Below, one piece after another: positions 54,641 to 63,843 of a stretch of DNA of 64,000 nucleotides. The notes beneath the pieces are model-generated. The model searched no databases and was not told the DNA's origin. It saw only the letters and a program-made list of their open reading frames with translations. Position 1 is the stretch's first letter; the number at the start of each line of letters is the position of its first letter. The position numbers and the translations under genes are program-made. Source of the DNA: Bacteroidales bacterium UBA1680 (GTDB lineage: Bacteria > Bacteroidota > Bacteroidia > Bacteroidales > UBA932); the NCBI GenBank assembly GCA_002320605.1, contig DCKG01000035.1, forward strand, positions 16,804-80,803, in the 5' to 3' direction.

Positions 54641-56017
54641 ATGAATATGAAAATTAACGTAAATGCCATCCCAAATCACGGAGTGAGGAAACCAAAGATT
54701 TTCGTGTTGGACACGAACATCATCCTGCATGACTACAAGGCCATCAGGAAATTCCAGGACAATGACCTGGTGATGCCAGTCACGGTCATCGAGGAGCTAG
54801 ACAAATTCAAGAAAGGCAACGACAACCTAGCTTACAACGCCAGAGGATTCATGCGGGACATCGACCGCATTACTGACGGCCGTACCTTCGGAAAGGACGG
54901 GATTCCCATCGGCAAGGGGCTGGGGAATATCAAGATAGAGCCTAATCACCCTTTCCCTGAGAACATGAAGGGGATGTTCTACGAAGACATTCCCGACCAT
55001 AGGATTTTGGCGACGGCAATCTGGGTAAGGGACAATAATCCCGACAGATTCGTCGCACTCGTCACGAAGGACATAAACCTCAGGATGAAGGCGAAGGCCG
55101 CCGGCATGGAAGTCCAGGACTACCTCACCGACAGGATCCAGGAGGACAAAGTCGAGAATGCCAACAGGGAGGTGCAGATTCTCGAAAATATTCCTCAGGA
55201 GGTAATCCAGAGACTCGCATACAGCCCGGAGGACAGCGTGGAATGGAAAAGCGTCAGCAAGATCCAGCCACGTGCCAACCAGCTTTATAAGATAAAGAAA
55301 AATGGAGACACGATCTGCGCCAGGTACGATGCCGACATTGAAAAGATAGTCTTGGTGAAGACCCACGACGTGTATGGCATAAAGCCTCGCAATCAGGAGC
55401 AGAAATTTGCCATAGATGCCTGCCTGAACCCCAATATCCAGCTGGTTTCCATGACCGGAGGTGCCGGGACGGGAAAGACCCTGATCGCATTGGCCTCAGC
55501 CCTGGAACAGGCCGACAAGTTCGACCAGATAATCCTGACGCGTCCGACAATCGTGCTAGGCAATCAGGACATCGGCTTCCTGCCGGGCGACCAGAAGGCC
55601 AAAATGAGCCCGTTCGTGCAGCCACTGATGGATAATTTCAACGTGATCCGGTCACAGTTCCGCCCAGGGAGCAAAGAAGCTGCCCGGCTGGACGCCCTGA
55701 TTAACGATGAGAAACTGGTAATCTCTCCTCTCGCCTACATCAGGGGACGCAGCCTCGGCAGGGTCTACTTCATCTGCGACGAAGCCCAGAACCTCACCCC
55801 TAATGAGATAAAGACCATCATTACCAGAGCCGGAGACGGCACCAAGATGGTGTTCACAGGCGACATATTCCAGATAGACCAGCCATATCTCGACCAATGG
55901 TCCAACGGACTGACGCATCTCAATGAAAAAATGGAAGGGCAGAAACTTTTCGAACACATATTCCTGAAGATAGGGGAAAGAAGCGAGCTTTCCGACATTG
56001 CCGCAAAACTGCTTTAA
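54641..56017 (+). CDS. PIN-PhoH fusion ATPase/RNase (PhoH2-like)
   Basis: A 458-residue protein with two domains. The PIN nuclease domain (about 18-165) has the acidic residues FVLDTNIILHD (Asp24) and VTVIEELDKFK and LVTKDINLRMK. The PhoH ATPase (about 240-458) has Walker A MTGGAGTGKTLIALA and Walker B VYFICDEAQNLTPNE, followed by VFTGDIFQID. PhoH2-type proteins unwind and cut RNA. The usual PhoAT partner is absent; instead an unrecognised gene lies just upstream. The start ATGAATATGAAA offers two Met codons. Confidence 0.93.
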   Translation: MNMKINVNAIPNHGVRKPKIFVLDTNIILHDYKAIRKFQDNDLVMPVTVIEELDKFKKGNDNLAYNARGFMRDIDRITDGRTFGKDGIPIGKGLGNIKIEPNHPFPENMKGMFYEDIPDHRILATAIWVRDNNPDRFVALVTKDINLRMKAKAAGMEVQDYLTDRIQEDKVENANREVQILENIPQEVIQRLAYSPEDSVEWKSVSKIQPRANQLYKIKKNGDTICARYDADIEKIVLVKTHDVYGIKPRNQEQKFAIDACLNPNIQLVSMTGGAGTGKTLIALASALEQADKFDQIILTRPTIVLGNQDIGFLPGDQKAKMSPFVQPLMDNFNVIRSQFRPGSKEAARLDALINDEKLVISPLAYIRGRSLGRVYFICDEAQNLTPNEIKTIITRAGDGTKMVFTGDIFQIDQPYLDQWSNGLTHLNEKMEGQKLFEHIFLKIGERSELSDIAAKLL

Positions 56018-56034
56018 ATTTGAAATATTCAAAG

Positions 56035-56065
56035 TTGTATAATACATTCCTTTTTTCTACCTTTG
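56035..56065 (+). promoter_or_regulatory. Promoter of ppdK
   Basis: TTG at 56035-56037, 20 bp, then TACCTTTG at 56058-56065, an exact TAnnTTTG. The start would be near 56072 with a leader of about 28 nt. Confidence 0.78.
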
Positions 56066-56099
56066 CGCACGAAATTCTTGACTAAAATAATTTCAGAAT

Positions 56100-58820
56100 A
56101 TGTTAGAAAATAAGAAACGCGTTTATCGCTTCGGTGGGAAAACCGCTGAAGGAAACGGCCAGATGAGAGAACTCCTTGGAGGGAAAGGGGCTAACCTTGC
56201 CGAGATGAGCAAGCTTGGAATGCCTGTTCCGGCAGGCTTCACCATCACTACAGAATGCTGCACGGAATATTATTCCTTAGGAGGCGGCTACACCGACGAG
56301 CTTAAGAGAGACGTCGCGGCTGCCATGAAAGCGACGGAGAAAATCATGGGGCGCAAGTTCGGTGACCCAACTGACCCGCTTCTGGTCAGCTGCCGTTCCG
56401 GCGCAAGAAGCTCCATGCCTGGAATGATGGACACGATCCTGAACATTGGACTGTGCTCGAAAACGATTCCAGGGCTTATCAAGAAAACCGGCAATCCTCG
56501 TTTCGTCTATGATGCCTACAGGCGCCTCATCATGATGTATTCAGACGTTGTGATGGAAAAAGCTGAAGGAATCGAGCCTGCCGATGGCGAAGGAATCCGC
56601 CAGCAGCTTGACAAGATGATGGAGGAGCTGAAGAAAAAGAAAGGTTACAAATCCGATACAGAGATAACTGCTGACGAGCTGAAAGAGCTCTGCGAAAAAT
56701 TCAAGGTAAAGGTCAAGGAGGTTCTTCACGTCGAGTTTCCTGACGATGCCAATGCTCAGCTGTGGGGTTCCATCGGAGGCGTTTTCAAATCATGGAACGG
56801 AAAGAGAGCCATCGCTTACAGGAGAATCGAGAAAATTCCTGATGACTGGGGCACTGCAGTGAACGTCCAGTCGATGGTCTTCGGGAACATGGGAGATACT
56901 TCAGCCACCGGCGTGGCTTTCTCGCGCAACCCTGCCACAGGCGAGAATAAATTCTACGGAGAATGGCTGGTCAATGCCCAGGGAGAGGACGTCGTAGCGG
57001 GCATCCGCACGCCTAATCCTCTGAACGAGGCAACCAAGAATGAGCACAATAAAAACCTGCCTTCTCTTGAAAAGGCAATGCCGGAAGTCTATAAGGAACT
57101 GGACGAGATTCGTATCCGCCTAGAGAATCACTTTCATGACATGCAGGACATCGAGTTCACGATTCAGGAAGGCCAGCTCTGGATGCTTCAATGCCGCATA
57201 GGCAAACGGACCGGCTTGGCAGCCCTCCAGATGGCTCTGGACATGGTGGATGAGAAAATGATTGATGAGAAAACCGCTGTGATGAGGGTCTCTCCTGCAC
57301 AGCTGGATGAGATATTGCACCCTATCCTCAACCCAACTTCGGAGAAAAAGGCGACTGTCCTCGCAATGGGTCTGCCGGCATCTCCGGGCGGAGCCGTAGG
57401 CCAGATCGTGTTCAATTCTGCCGATGCCATGGCCGCAGCTGCAGAGGGCATGAAAGCCATCATCATTCGCGAGGAAACATCGCCTGAAGACATCGAGGGC
57501 ATGCGCGCCGCAGAGGGAATCCTCACCACTCGCGGAGGAATGACTTCGCATGCGGCTCTGGTCGCACGCGGCTGGGGCAAATGCTGCATCGTAGGGTGCG
57601 AGGCCATGCACATAGACCTTGCGAAGAAGACCGTCAAATTCGGCGACAAGGTGCTGAGAGAAGGCGACTGGCTCAGCCTGAACGGATCCAAAGGGCTCGT
57701 TTATGCCGAGAAGCTCGACACCATGGATGCCTCGCAGAATCCGATGTTCATCAAATTCATGAATATAGTAGATAAATATCGCAAGCTTGGAGTCAGGACA
57801 AATGCCGATACTCCGGAAGATGCCGAGAAAGCTTTGAAATTCGGTGCCGAGGGCATAGGCTTGTTCCGCGTCGAGCACATGTTCTATGGAGCGAATTCCG
57901 AAATGCCGCTCATGAAACTCCGCAAAATGATACTTTGCGACACAGATAATGAACGTCGGGCTGCTCTCGCAGAATTGGAGCCTTACATCAAGGCCGCCGT
58001 GAAGAGCACCATGAAGATAATGGATGGCAAGCCGGTCGTATTCCGTCTGCTGGATCCGCCTCTTCACGAGTTCGTTCCTAAGACAGAGGAGAAAAAGAAA
58101 GAGCTTGCGAAAGAACTTGGAGTTTCAGTCGCGGAAATCGAAAAACGTGGCGAGGCCCTGCATGAGCAGAATCCAATGATGGGACATCGCGGAGTTCGTC
58201 TCCACGTGTCATTCCCGCTCATCGCCGAGACGCAATACAGAGCAATCTTCAACGCCACGGCAGAACTCCAGGCCGAAGGCTACAATCCTCAGCCGGAGAT
58301 CATGATTCCTGTCACGATTTCCGCCAGGGAGCTGAGCTTCCAGCGTGCCATCTGCGATAAAGTCAAGGCAGAGGTTGAGGGCACCACGAGGCAGTTCCTG
58401 ACCTACAAGTTCGGAACCATGATAGAAATCCCTCGCGCAGCTCTGACTGCCGACAGGATGGCCCGTGCCGCAGAGTTCTTCTCATTCGGCACGAATGACC
58501 TTACGCAGATGACCCTCGGCTTCTCTCGCGATGACGTTGGCACATTCATGGGTGATTATCTTGGCAACAAGATTCTCGATGCCGACCCATTCCAGACCAT
58601 AGACACGAAGGGCGTAGGAAAGCTAGTAGAATTCGGAGTCCAGAGCGGACGCAAAAAGAGGCCAGACCTCAAATGCGGCGTCTGCGGCGAGCATGGCGGA
58701 GACCCTGATTCCATCAAGTTCTTCAACAAGATCGGAATCGACTACGTTTCCTGCTCCCCTTACAGGGTACCTATCGCACGCCTCGCTGCGGCGCAGGCCG
58801 AAATCGAGCAGTCAAAATAA
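56100..58820 (+). CDS. ppdK: Pyruvate, phosphate dikinase
   Basis: A 906-residue enzyme of full PPDK length. The N-terminal ATP-grasp domain starts with GGKGANLAEM. The swivelling phospho-His domain has TRGGMTSHAALVARG with His about 484. The C-terminal PEP/pyruvate barrel has MGHRGVRL, SFGTNDLTQMTLGFSRDD and CGVCGEHGGDP with catalytic Cys about 862. It interconverts pyruvate, ATP and Pi with PEP, AMP and PPi, a central glycolytic/gluconeogenic step in anaerobic Bacteroidota. ATG lies in CAGAATATGTTA. A small barrel gene follows after 20 bp. Confidence 0.97.
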   Translation: MLENKKRVYRFGGKTAEGNGQMRELLGGKGANLAEMSKLGMPVPAGFTITTECCTEYYSLGGGYTDELKRDVAAAMKATEKIMGRKFGDPTDPLLVSCRSGARSSMPGMMDTILNIGLCSKTIPGLIKKTGNPRFVYDAYRRLIMMYSDVVMEKAEGIEPADGEGIRQQLDKMMEELKKKKGYKSDTEITADELKELCEKFKVKVKEVLHVEFPDDANAQLWGSIGGVFKSWNGKRAIAYRRIEKIPDDWGTAVNVQSMVFGNMGDTSATGVAFSRNPATGENKFYGEWLVNAQGEDVVAGIRTPNPLNEATKNEHNKNLPSLEKAMPEVYKELDEIRIRLENHFHDMQDIEFTIQEGQLWMLQCRIGKRTGLAALQMALDMVDEKMIDEKTAVMRVSPAQLDEILHPILNPTSEKKATVLAMGLPASPGGAVGQIVFNSADAMAAAAEGMKAIIIREETSPEDIEGMRAAEGILTTRGGMTSHAALVARGWGKCCIVGCEAMHIDLAKKTVKFGDKVLREGDWLSLNGSKGLVYAEKLDTMDASQNPMFIKFMNIVDKYRKLGVRTNADTPEDAEKALKFGAEGIGLFRVEHMFYGANSEMPLMKLRKMILCDTDNERRAALAELEPYIKAAVKSTMKIMDGKPVVFRLLDPPLHEFVPKTEEKKKELAKELGVSVAEIEKRGEALHEQNPMMGHRGVRLHVSFPLIAETQYRAIFNATAELQAEGYNPQPEIMIPVTISARELSFQRAICDKVKAEVEGTTRQFLTYKFGTMIEIPRAALTADRMARAAEFFSFGTNDLTQMTLGFSRDDVGTFMGDYLGNKILDADPFQTIDTKGVGKLVEFGVQSGRKKRPDLKCGVCGEHGGDPDSIKFFNKIGIDYVSCSPYRVPIARLAAAQAEIEQSK

Positions 58821-58840
58821 GGTTGAATATTTTATCTGAG

Positions 58841-59419
58841 ATGAGAAAATTCGCATCAATTCTTCTAGCGTCTGTCGTGGCACTTTCATTGTTGCCACTA
58901 AGCGCCTCTGCTCAGGAGCCAGGCCAGAAAAAAGGTTTCTTCCACAGATTCAACTTGGGACTAACTGCAGTTGATTTCGGGTACTGTCCTTCAAAATATG
59001 AGGGTTCATTATCCACTAAAGTCAAGACAGACTTTTACTATGACTTGGGAGTGAGCCTGAAATATGGGGACTATCTGTCTCCTGTTCAAGCTGAGGCTGG
59101 CGTTCTTCCCGGACTGATATTTCGCAAGAAAGATTTGGTTAACGATAATGATTTGAAGAATGATTTCAGGCTCATATCTTTTGCGAAGGTCAAGGCAAAC
59201 ATCTGCGATGCATTCAATGGATCGAAATTCTATGTTGCCGGAAGCGGATTCTACAACATCATAGATAAGTACGAATTGAATGTCTCAGGTGCTGTCAGCG
59301 CAGGAATCGCTTGGAAACGCCTGGACTGCTCGCTATACTTTAAGATGCCTATAGGCGACAACGAAGGATACCCTAAGTGCTACGTCGGCACCACCGTAAG
59401 TTTCTATTTCGGACTTTAG
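58841..59419 (+). CDS. Small outer-membrane beta-barrel-like protein
   Basis: A 192-residue protein from the ATG at 58841; an in-frame TTG at 58823 is less likely. It has a clear signal peptide (SVVALSLLPLSASAQ). The mature part has alternating strands (FNLGLTAVDFGY, YYDLGVSLKYGDYL, FYVAGSGFYNI) and ends VSFYFGL, which fits a small barrel. No family was recognised. It follows ppdK by 20 bp and shares the terminator at 59441. Confidence 0.7.
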   Translation: MRKFASILLASVVALSLLPLSASAQEPGQKKGFFHRFNLGLTAVDFGYCPSKYEGSLSTKVKTDFYYDLGVSLKYGDYLSPVQAEAGVLPGLIFRKKDLVNDNDLKNDFRLISFAKVKANICDAFNGSKFYVAGSGFYNIIDKYELNVSGAVSAGIAWKRLDCSLYFKMPIGDNEGYPKCYVGTTVSFYFGL

Positions 59420-59440
59420 CGAACTACATACGATATAGAG

Positions 59441-59482
59441 AGGAGATGACTCTTATGCCTTAGGGCATTGAGGTCATCTCCT
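59441..59482 (+). terminator. Terminator after the ppdK unit
   Basis: A 10-bp stem, AGGAGATGAC (59441-59450) with GTCATCTCCT (59473-59482), has an inner ATGCC/GGCAT stem. It is followed by TTCTGTTTTATT. It lies between convergent genes. Confidence 0.82.
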
Positions 59483-59499
59483 TTCTGTTTTATTGCGCG

Positions 59500-60537
59500 T
59501 CATAACGTGGATGCGATGTAGATATTCACATAGACGGCCATCGCCGTAAGTGCCGCAAGCCAGAGCAGGAGAAGGATGAGGCCAGGTCGCCATTTGGGAG
59601 CTTTAAGCCCAAAAGCTAGCAATATGCCCCAATAAAGCATGAGCACGAAAGGCACTAATATTAAAAATGAAACGCTGGCAAGTCCCCAGGTTGAATTCAA
59701 CGGCTCAATGAGATGTACATGCAAGTCACTGCCCAAGCCTACGTGCACGTTCTCCAATGTTCTGTAATATATGTAATCGTGATTCAGCAATGCCGTGCCC
59801 GTAGCAGATATCCCGCAAATGCCCCCTATCATCAATATGATGCCCACGCAGACCAGCAGAATCCTCTCTACCTTTGGCCAGGTATCGTATCTCTTGATGT
59901 TCTCTGGCTTATTACGTTCACGACGCACCCTCTCGCTGATAGCATCCACAGTTCCTAACTCGCCATGAAGCTCATCTTTCTGGCGAACCGTTTTCGCAGC
60001 CGGCATGCATATCCATAGAACAGCATAGACCGTCGGAAAGAGAAAATAGCAGAACTCCTCGGAAAGGTAAAAATGACGCCAAAGAATATGATAAAGGAAT
60101 ACCATCATCAATGATGCTGTCACGAATATGAGCCGGAATATGGTAGGATCAATGTCGAAATATGTTCCTAGACCTCCACAAACGCCCCCTATCCTGCGGT
60201 CAGCCATGTTCCTGTAAAGGCGCTTTCTACTCTGTGGAGCAACAGTTTTCTTATCCTGAGGATCAGATTCGGAAGTCTCTTCTTCGATAGCCTCTGGACG
60301 TCCAAGTATGGCTATTACCTCAGCGACATTCTGCTCGTTGACTACGCCATCCTGCCCGCATCTTTCAAGCAAGAGTTCTCCCATGCGATCCTCAATGCCA
60401 TCCATAATCTCATTGCCGCCCTGCTTGAGAGAATAATATTCATTAAGCTCGTGAAGATATTCATTAATCTTATTGAAGGCATCTGTCTCAAGGGAAAATA
60501 CGTATCCACCGATGCTTCGCTTCTCAATCATTTTCAT
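59500..60537 (-). CDS. PspC domain protein (long paralogue)
   Basis: A 345-residue membrane protein. Residues 1-90 form a soluble helical domain (FSLETDAFNKINEYLHELNEYY, DRMGELLLER) shared with the gene at 60896. The PspC domain follows (about 105-180; RRIGGVCGGLGTYFDIDPTIFRLIF), then several further hydrophobic segments to the C-terminus. PspC-type proteins respond to inner-membrane stress. The start overlaps the padR stop by 4 bp. Confidence 0.9.
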   Translation of the reverse strand: MKMIEKRSIGGYVFSLETDAFNKINEYLHELNEYYSLKQGGNEIMDGIEDRMGELLLERCGQDGVVNEQNVAEVIAILGRPEAIEEETSESDPQDKKTVAPQSRKRLYRNMADRRIGGVCGGLGTYFDIDPTIFRLIFVTASLMMVFLYHILWRHFYLSEEFCYFLFPTVYAVLWICMPAAKTVRQKDELHGELGTVDAISERVRRERNKPENIKRYDTWPKVERILLVCVGIILMIGGICGISATGTALLNHDYIYYRTLENVHVGLGSDLHVHLIEPLNSTWGLASVSFLILVPFVLMLYWGILLAFGLKAPKWRPGLILLLLWLAALTAMAVYVNIYIASTL

Positions 60538-60890
60538 ATTCCAGCATTCTTATTTTTAATAGTCTCGATCGATGACACCAGCTCGTTCCATGACGCATCC
60601 ATTTCCTTCAGCTGCTCCAAGCCCTTGTCCGTTATGCAATAATATTTCCTAGGAGGTCCCTGAGGAGACTCCTCCCACCTGTAAGACAGCAGGCCCTGAT
60701 TCTTCTGACGAATGAGCAGAGGGTAGATGGTGCCCTCGACCACCAGCATGTTCGCATCCTTCAATTCCTGGAGGATGGTGCTGGCATAAGCCTCCTTGCG
60801 ACTCAAAATGCTGAGTATGCAATATTCCAGCACGCCCTTACGCATCTGTGAACGTATGTTATCCGATATATTGTCTGCTTTCATGTTCAT
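60534..60890 (-). CDS. PadR family transcriptional regulator
   Basis: A 118-residue winged-helix regulator: LEYCILSILSRKEAYASTILQEL, the wing VEGTIYPLLIRQKNQGLLSYRWEESPQGPPRKYYCITDKGLEQLKE split across about 30-85. It lies between two PspC paralogues with 5-bp and overlapping junctions and probably autoregulates the three-gene operon. Confidence 0.93.
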   Translation of the reverse strand: MNMKADNISDNIRSQMRKGVLEYCILSILSRKEAYASTILQELKDANMLVVEGTIYPLLIRQKNQGLLSYRWEESPQGPPRKYYCITDKGLEQLKEMDASWNELVSSIETIKNKNAGI

Positions 60891-60895
60891 AATGA

Positions 60896-61522
60896 TTATT
60901 TATTAGATGAGAACTTTGCCATATTTTCAGCGGTAGGCTTCAAACCATGCATGAGGCATTTCTCGTAAGGAGTCTTCGCCGCCGGCGTGACTATCATCAT
61001 GACTAGATAAAATATCAGCCCAGTACCCCACAAGAGGCAGACCAGCAGAGTGACTACCCTAATGATTGTGGTATCTATGTCGAAGTACACAGCCAATCCG
61101 GCACAGACTCCGGCAATAGCCTTATTGTCTTTATCCCTGAACAATTTCCTCTTGCAATTGCCCTGAATCCCTGAATATGAGAAATCCGGCCCGTTACCAT
61201 ATTCTTCTTCTTTTTCTGCATTTCCGTCTGCTCTGCCAGTCCCGTCGGCAGGCTCCGCAGAGCCGTCGGGCATTCCAAGCTGCTCCACGACCCTCCTGAC
61301 CATATCGTAGTCCACTACCCTATTAACCTGTCCTCCGGTCGCCTGAGCGAAAAGCTCGGCGACGCGTCGCTCAATTTCCGACATTACCTCATCGGAAGAA
61401 GCCTGAGAATCCATCTTCAGGCGTGACTTGAAGTGCCTGAAATAATCTGAAAGCCTGTCATAGGCATCTTCATTGAAGGAAAATTCCCTTCCGCCAACGC
61501 TTGCGCTAACTACTTTATTCAT
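60896..61522 (-). CDS. PspC domain protein (short paralogue)
   Basis: A 208-residue protein from ATG at 61522; a TTG at 61567 would place the start on the promoter box itself. The soluble domain (about 5-85; GGREFSFNEDAYDRLSDYF) resembles that of the downstream paralogue. A Gly/Glu-rich linker follows, then PspC (KAIAGVCAGLAVYFDIDTTIIRVVTLL) with one or two membrane helices. First gene of the PspC-PadR-PspC operon. Confidence 0.9.
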   Translation of the reverse strand: MNKVVSASVGGREFSFNEDAYDRLSDYFRHFKSRLKMDSQASSDEVMSEIERRVAELFAQATGGQVNRVVDYDMVRRVVEQLGMPDGSAEPADGTGRADGNAEKEEEYGNGPDFSYSGIQGNCKRKLFRDKDNKAIAGVCAGLAVYFDIDTTIIRVVTLLVCLLWGTGLIFYLVMMIVTPAAKTPYEKCLMHGLKPTAENMAKFSSNK

Positions 61523-61564
61523 TTTCAAAAAGTATTTATTATCGATTCCTGGTAGAATCCGATG

Positions 61565-61596
61565 CAAAGATATAAAAACTTTTCAATACCTTGCAA
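61565..61596 (-). promoter_or_regulatory. Promoter of the PspC-PadR operon
   Basis: The minus strand reads TTG (61596-61594), 21 bp, then TATCTTTG (61572-61565), an exact -7 match. The leader to the ATG at 61522 is about 36 nt. Confidence 0.65.
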
Positions 61597-61665
61597 CACA
61601 AAGTATCTAAGTTTTAGAACATCTTGCCGAAACTGAATATTTCTGCTAACTTTACCAAGGTTTGA

Positions 61666-63600
61666 TCACAGCGAAAAGCGCGGATAGAGGCTGACGGTTA
61701 CGCCGGCGCTGATCCAAAGCTTAGGCTGTGGGACGCCGCCGAAGTCGGAATATTCATGATTCAGGAGATTTTCAATATTCACGAAGAACTGCCTCCAGCC
61801 TATCCTGGCATCTACCAATGAATATGGGACATAGTTTCCTGCCCTCTGCTGCCAGCGCCATGAGAGATTCACGTCAACGGCACCGGTTATATTCATGTCT
61901 ACCTTTGCGACAACCTTGTTCCTGAGATATTCGAGGGAATACTGCGATTGAATATTCTCCCCCACGTTTTTGTCCTGGTCGATGTGACTCCAGCCGAGAT
62001 AAAGGCTCTTGAGGAAGAAATTCCTACCCAGGAGCGATGGCATGTCCACCATTAAGGAAATCTCTTCTCCCACGGCATTAATCTTGGTGTGATTCACTGA
62101 TGTCCAGACGGCCTCATCCCCAAGGGATGAGTCGCGTATCCAATCTATCATATTCCTACCCCTATGCAGGTAGACGCAGGCTTGGGCGGAGAGCCACAAC
62201 CTTGAATATTTCAAGCCTGCCTCATATGCCGTCATTTCTTCCGGCTTAAGATATTTATCGGCTTTATGGCCGCCTACGGAATAGTACAGCTCGGTGAACG
62301 TTGGCATCCTGAGCGAAGTGTTCCAAGAAGCATACGCTTTCCAATTCTCTCCGATGCGGACGCTCATGTCAGCCCCCGGATAGAGCATGAAACTCATCTC
62401 GCTGCCAGTGTTCTTCACGGCAGTCACTCCGCCGGAAAAAGTCAGCCTGCGCAATAGTACGTTATGTTCCAGATAGAAGCTTATGTTGGTTCTGTTCTTG
62501 CCCAAGAAATATTCCCTGTCAGTGCCCTGAATATGCTTCGGAGTATTCAGGGAATCGCCCAAGGTCGTACTGAGCACGTCCTCATTGCGCATTTCCGCTC
62601 CGAAAGCAGTCTTACCCAGCTTCCAGTTGAAGTAGCTGCCCAGATTGAGGCCATACACGTTAGTTCTGTGATAATTGAATGGAACCTTCGATTCATCACC
62701 CCTGAACAGCTCGAATCTATCGCGGGAATGCATCCAATACACAGACGGCTTGAAATGGATCCTGCCCTTAGTCTCTGCCTGGACCGCAAAGTAGGCTTTG
62801 CTGGTATGCTCGTATTGGTCGTCGTATTTGACGCTATAGAAAGTATTGGCGCCAAATGCCTTGTCCGAAATTCCTGCCAGCCATAGAATGTCAGCATCAG
62901 CGCCTATGTACTGCCCCTGATAAAAAGCCTTGAAAGCATCGTAGTCGCTGTTCAGCTTGCCGTTCGAACTTCTCAGATACCCGTCAGACCTACCATAACC
63001 AAAAGAAATGCTATTGGAATATTTTCCGTTTGCAATTGCTCCCCTAGCCGTTCCAGAAAAACTCCCATGCGAGCCACCTTCAAGCCGTACATCTGCAGAA
63101 GACTTTACTGGTTTCTTCGTTATTATATTAATAGCTCCGACCAGAGAAGAGGTTCCGTAAATCCTGCCTGCCGGGCCTTCCAGTATCTCTATTCTTTCGA
63201 TGTCGCTTTTGTCCATCGGCAGGTCTAGGGCGAAATGCCCTGTCTGAGGGTCACACACGTTGATTCCGTTTATCAGTATCGCAATCTGGTCGGACGTGCC
63301 TCCCCTCATGCCGATGTCTGTCTGCACGCCCATGCCGCCCCTCTGGCGAACGTCCACGCCTATGGCATATTTCAAAAAGTCATTCACCGTATGCGCTGGG
63401 GAGGCCTTTATGGCAATGCTGTCCAGCACTGTCACCACCCTAGCCGATTGGTTCAGGTCGATCGGCACGCGGCTGCTGCTGACGACCAGCTCTTCCAACT
63501 GATAATTCCGGAATTCCTGTGAATATAAAATATTGACGCCCACCGTCATTGAAATTGCTACGAGGGCGATTCTGGCAAAACACTTTCTAACCATATTCAT
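61666..63600 (-). CDS. TonB-dependent receptor, BtuB-like
   Basis: A 644-residue receptor from ATG at 63600 (or 63594); the frame runs to 63744 but the signal peptide (ARIALVAISMTVGVNILYS) starts here. It lacks the carboxypeptidase-regulatory domain. TonB box region YQLEELVVSSSRV, plug with FLKYAIGVDVRQRGG, TSDQIAILINGINVCDP and ERIEILEGPAGRIYGTSSLVGAINIITKK, then a 22-strand-type barrel. Size and plug resemble cobalamin/BtuB receptors, but no cobalamin riboswitch was found upstream, so the ligand is open. Confidence 0.9.
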   Translation of the reverse strand: MNMVRKCFARIALVAISMTVGVNILYSQEFRNYQLEELVVSSSRVPIDLNQSARVVTVLDSIAIKASPAHTVNDFLKYAIGVDVRQRGGMGVQTDIGMRGGTSDQIAILINGINVCDPQTGHFALDLPMDKSDIERIEILEGPAGRIYGTSSLVGAINIITKKPVKSSADVRLEGGSHGSFSGTARGAIANGKYSNSISFGYGRSDGYLRSSNGKLNSDYDAFKAFYQGQYIGADADILWLAGISDKAFGANTFYSVKYDDQYEHTSKAYFAVQAETKGRIHFKPSVYWMHSRDRFELFRGDESKVPFNYHRTNVYGLNLGSYFNWKLGKTAFGAEMRNEDVLSTTLGDSLNTPKHIQGTDREYFLGKNRTNISFYLEHNVLLRRLTFSGGVTAVKNTGSEMSFMLYPGADMSVRIGENWKAYASWNTSLRMPTFTELYYSVGGHKADKYLKPEEMTAYEAGLKYSRLWLSAQACVYLHRGRNMIDWIRDSSLGDEAVWTSVNHTKINAVGEEISLMVDMPSLLGRNFFLKSLYLGWSHIDQDKNVGENIQSQYSLEYLRNKVVAKVDMNITGAVDVNLSWRWQQRAGNYVPYSLVDARIGWRQFFVNIENLLNHEYSDFGGVPQPKLWISAGVTVSLYPRFSL

Positions 63601-63611
63601 TGTCAACGATG

Positions 63612-63643
63612 CAAAAATAACATCCCGAAAATGAATATGCAAA
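63612..63643 (-). promoter_or_regulatory. Promoter of the BtuB-like receptor
   Basis: The minus strand reads TTTG (63643-63640), 20 bp, then TATTTTTG (63619-63612), both exact. The start would be near 63605, only 5 nt before ATG 63600 or 11 nt before ATG 63594, so the leader is very short. Confidence 0.7.
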
Positions 63644-63843
63644 TGGCCGCTTCCTGCAGAAGCAGATCCTGAACGGCCCGGCGTAGTAATACCCAGCCTG
63701 CATGTCCTGGGTTTCGATTGCCCTAAGTTTGGTTCCGTCGGCAAGATAGACTATCTCACAGTCAAGATAGTTCTCAGATAAGACAGTCTCCGGCAGGTTG
63801 AGAATGTTGTAAATGGTCGTGCATTGGCTTACAGGGTCGTGCG

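Noticed and set aside
57120..58067. 315-residue minus-strand ORF inside ppdK
   Set aside because: Antisense shadow of a strongly supported gene; its translation has no recognisable family.
63601..63800. Possible cobalamin riboswitch before the BtuB-like receptor
   Set aside because: An ACCTGCC string is present on the minus strand, but the B12 box and the ordered helices are not.
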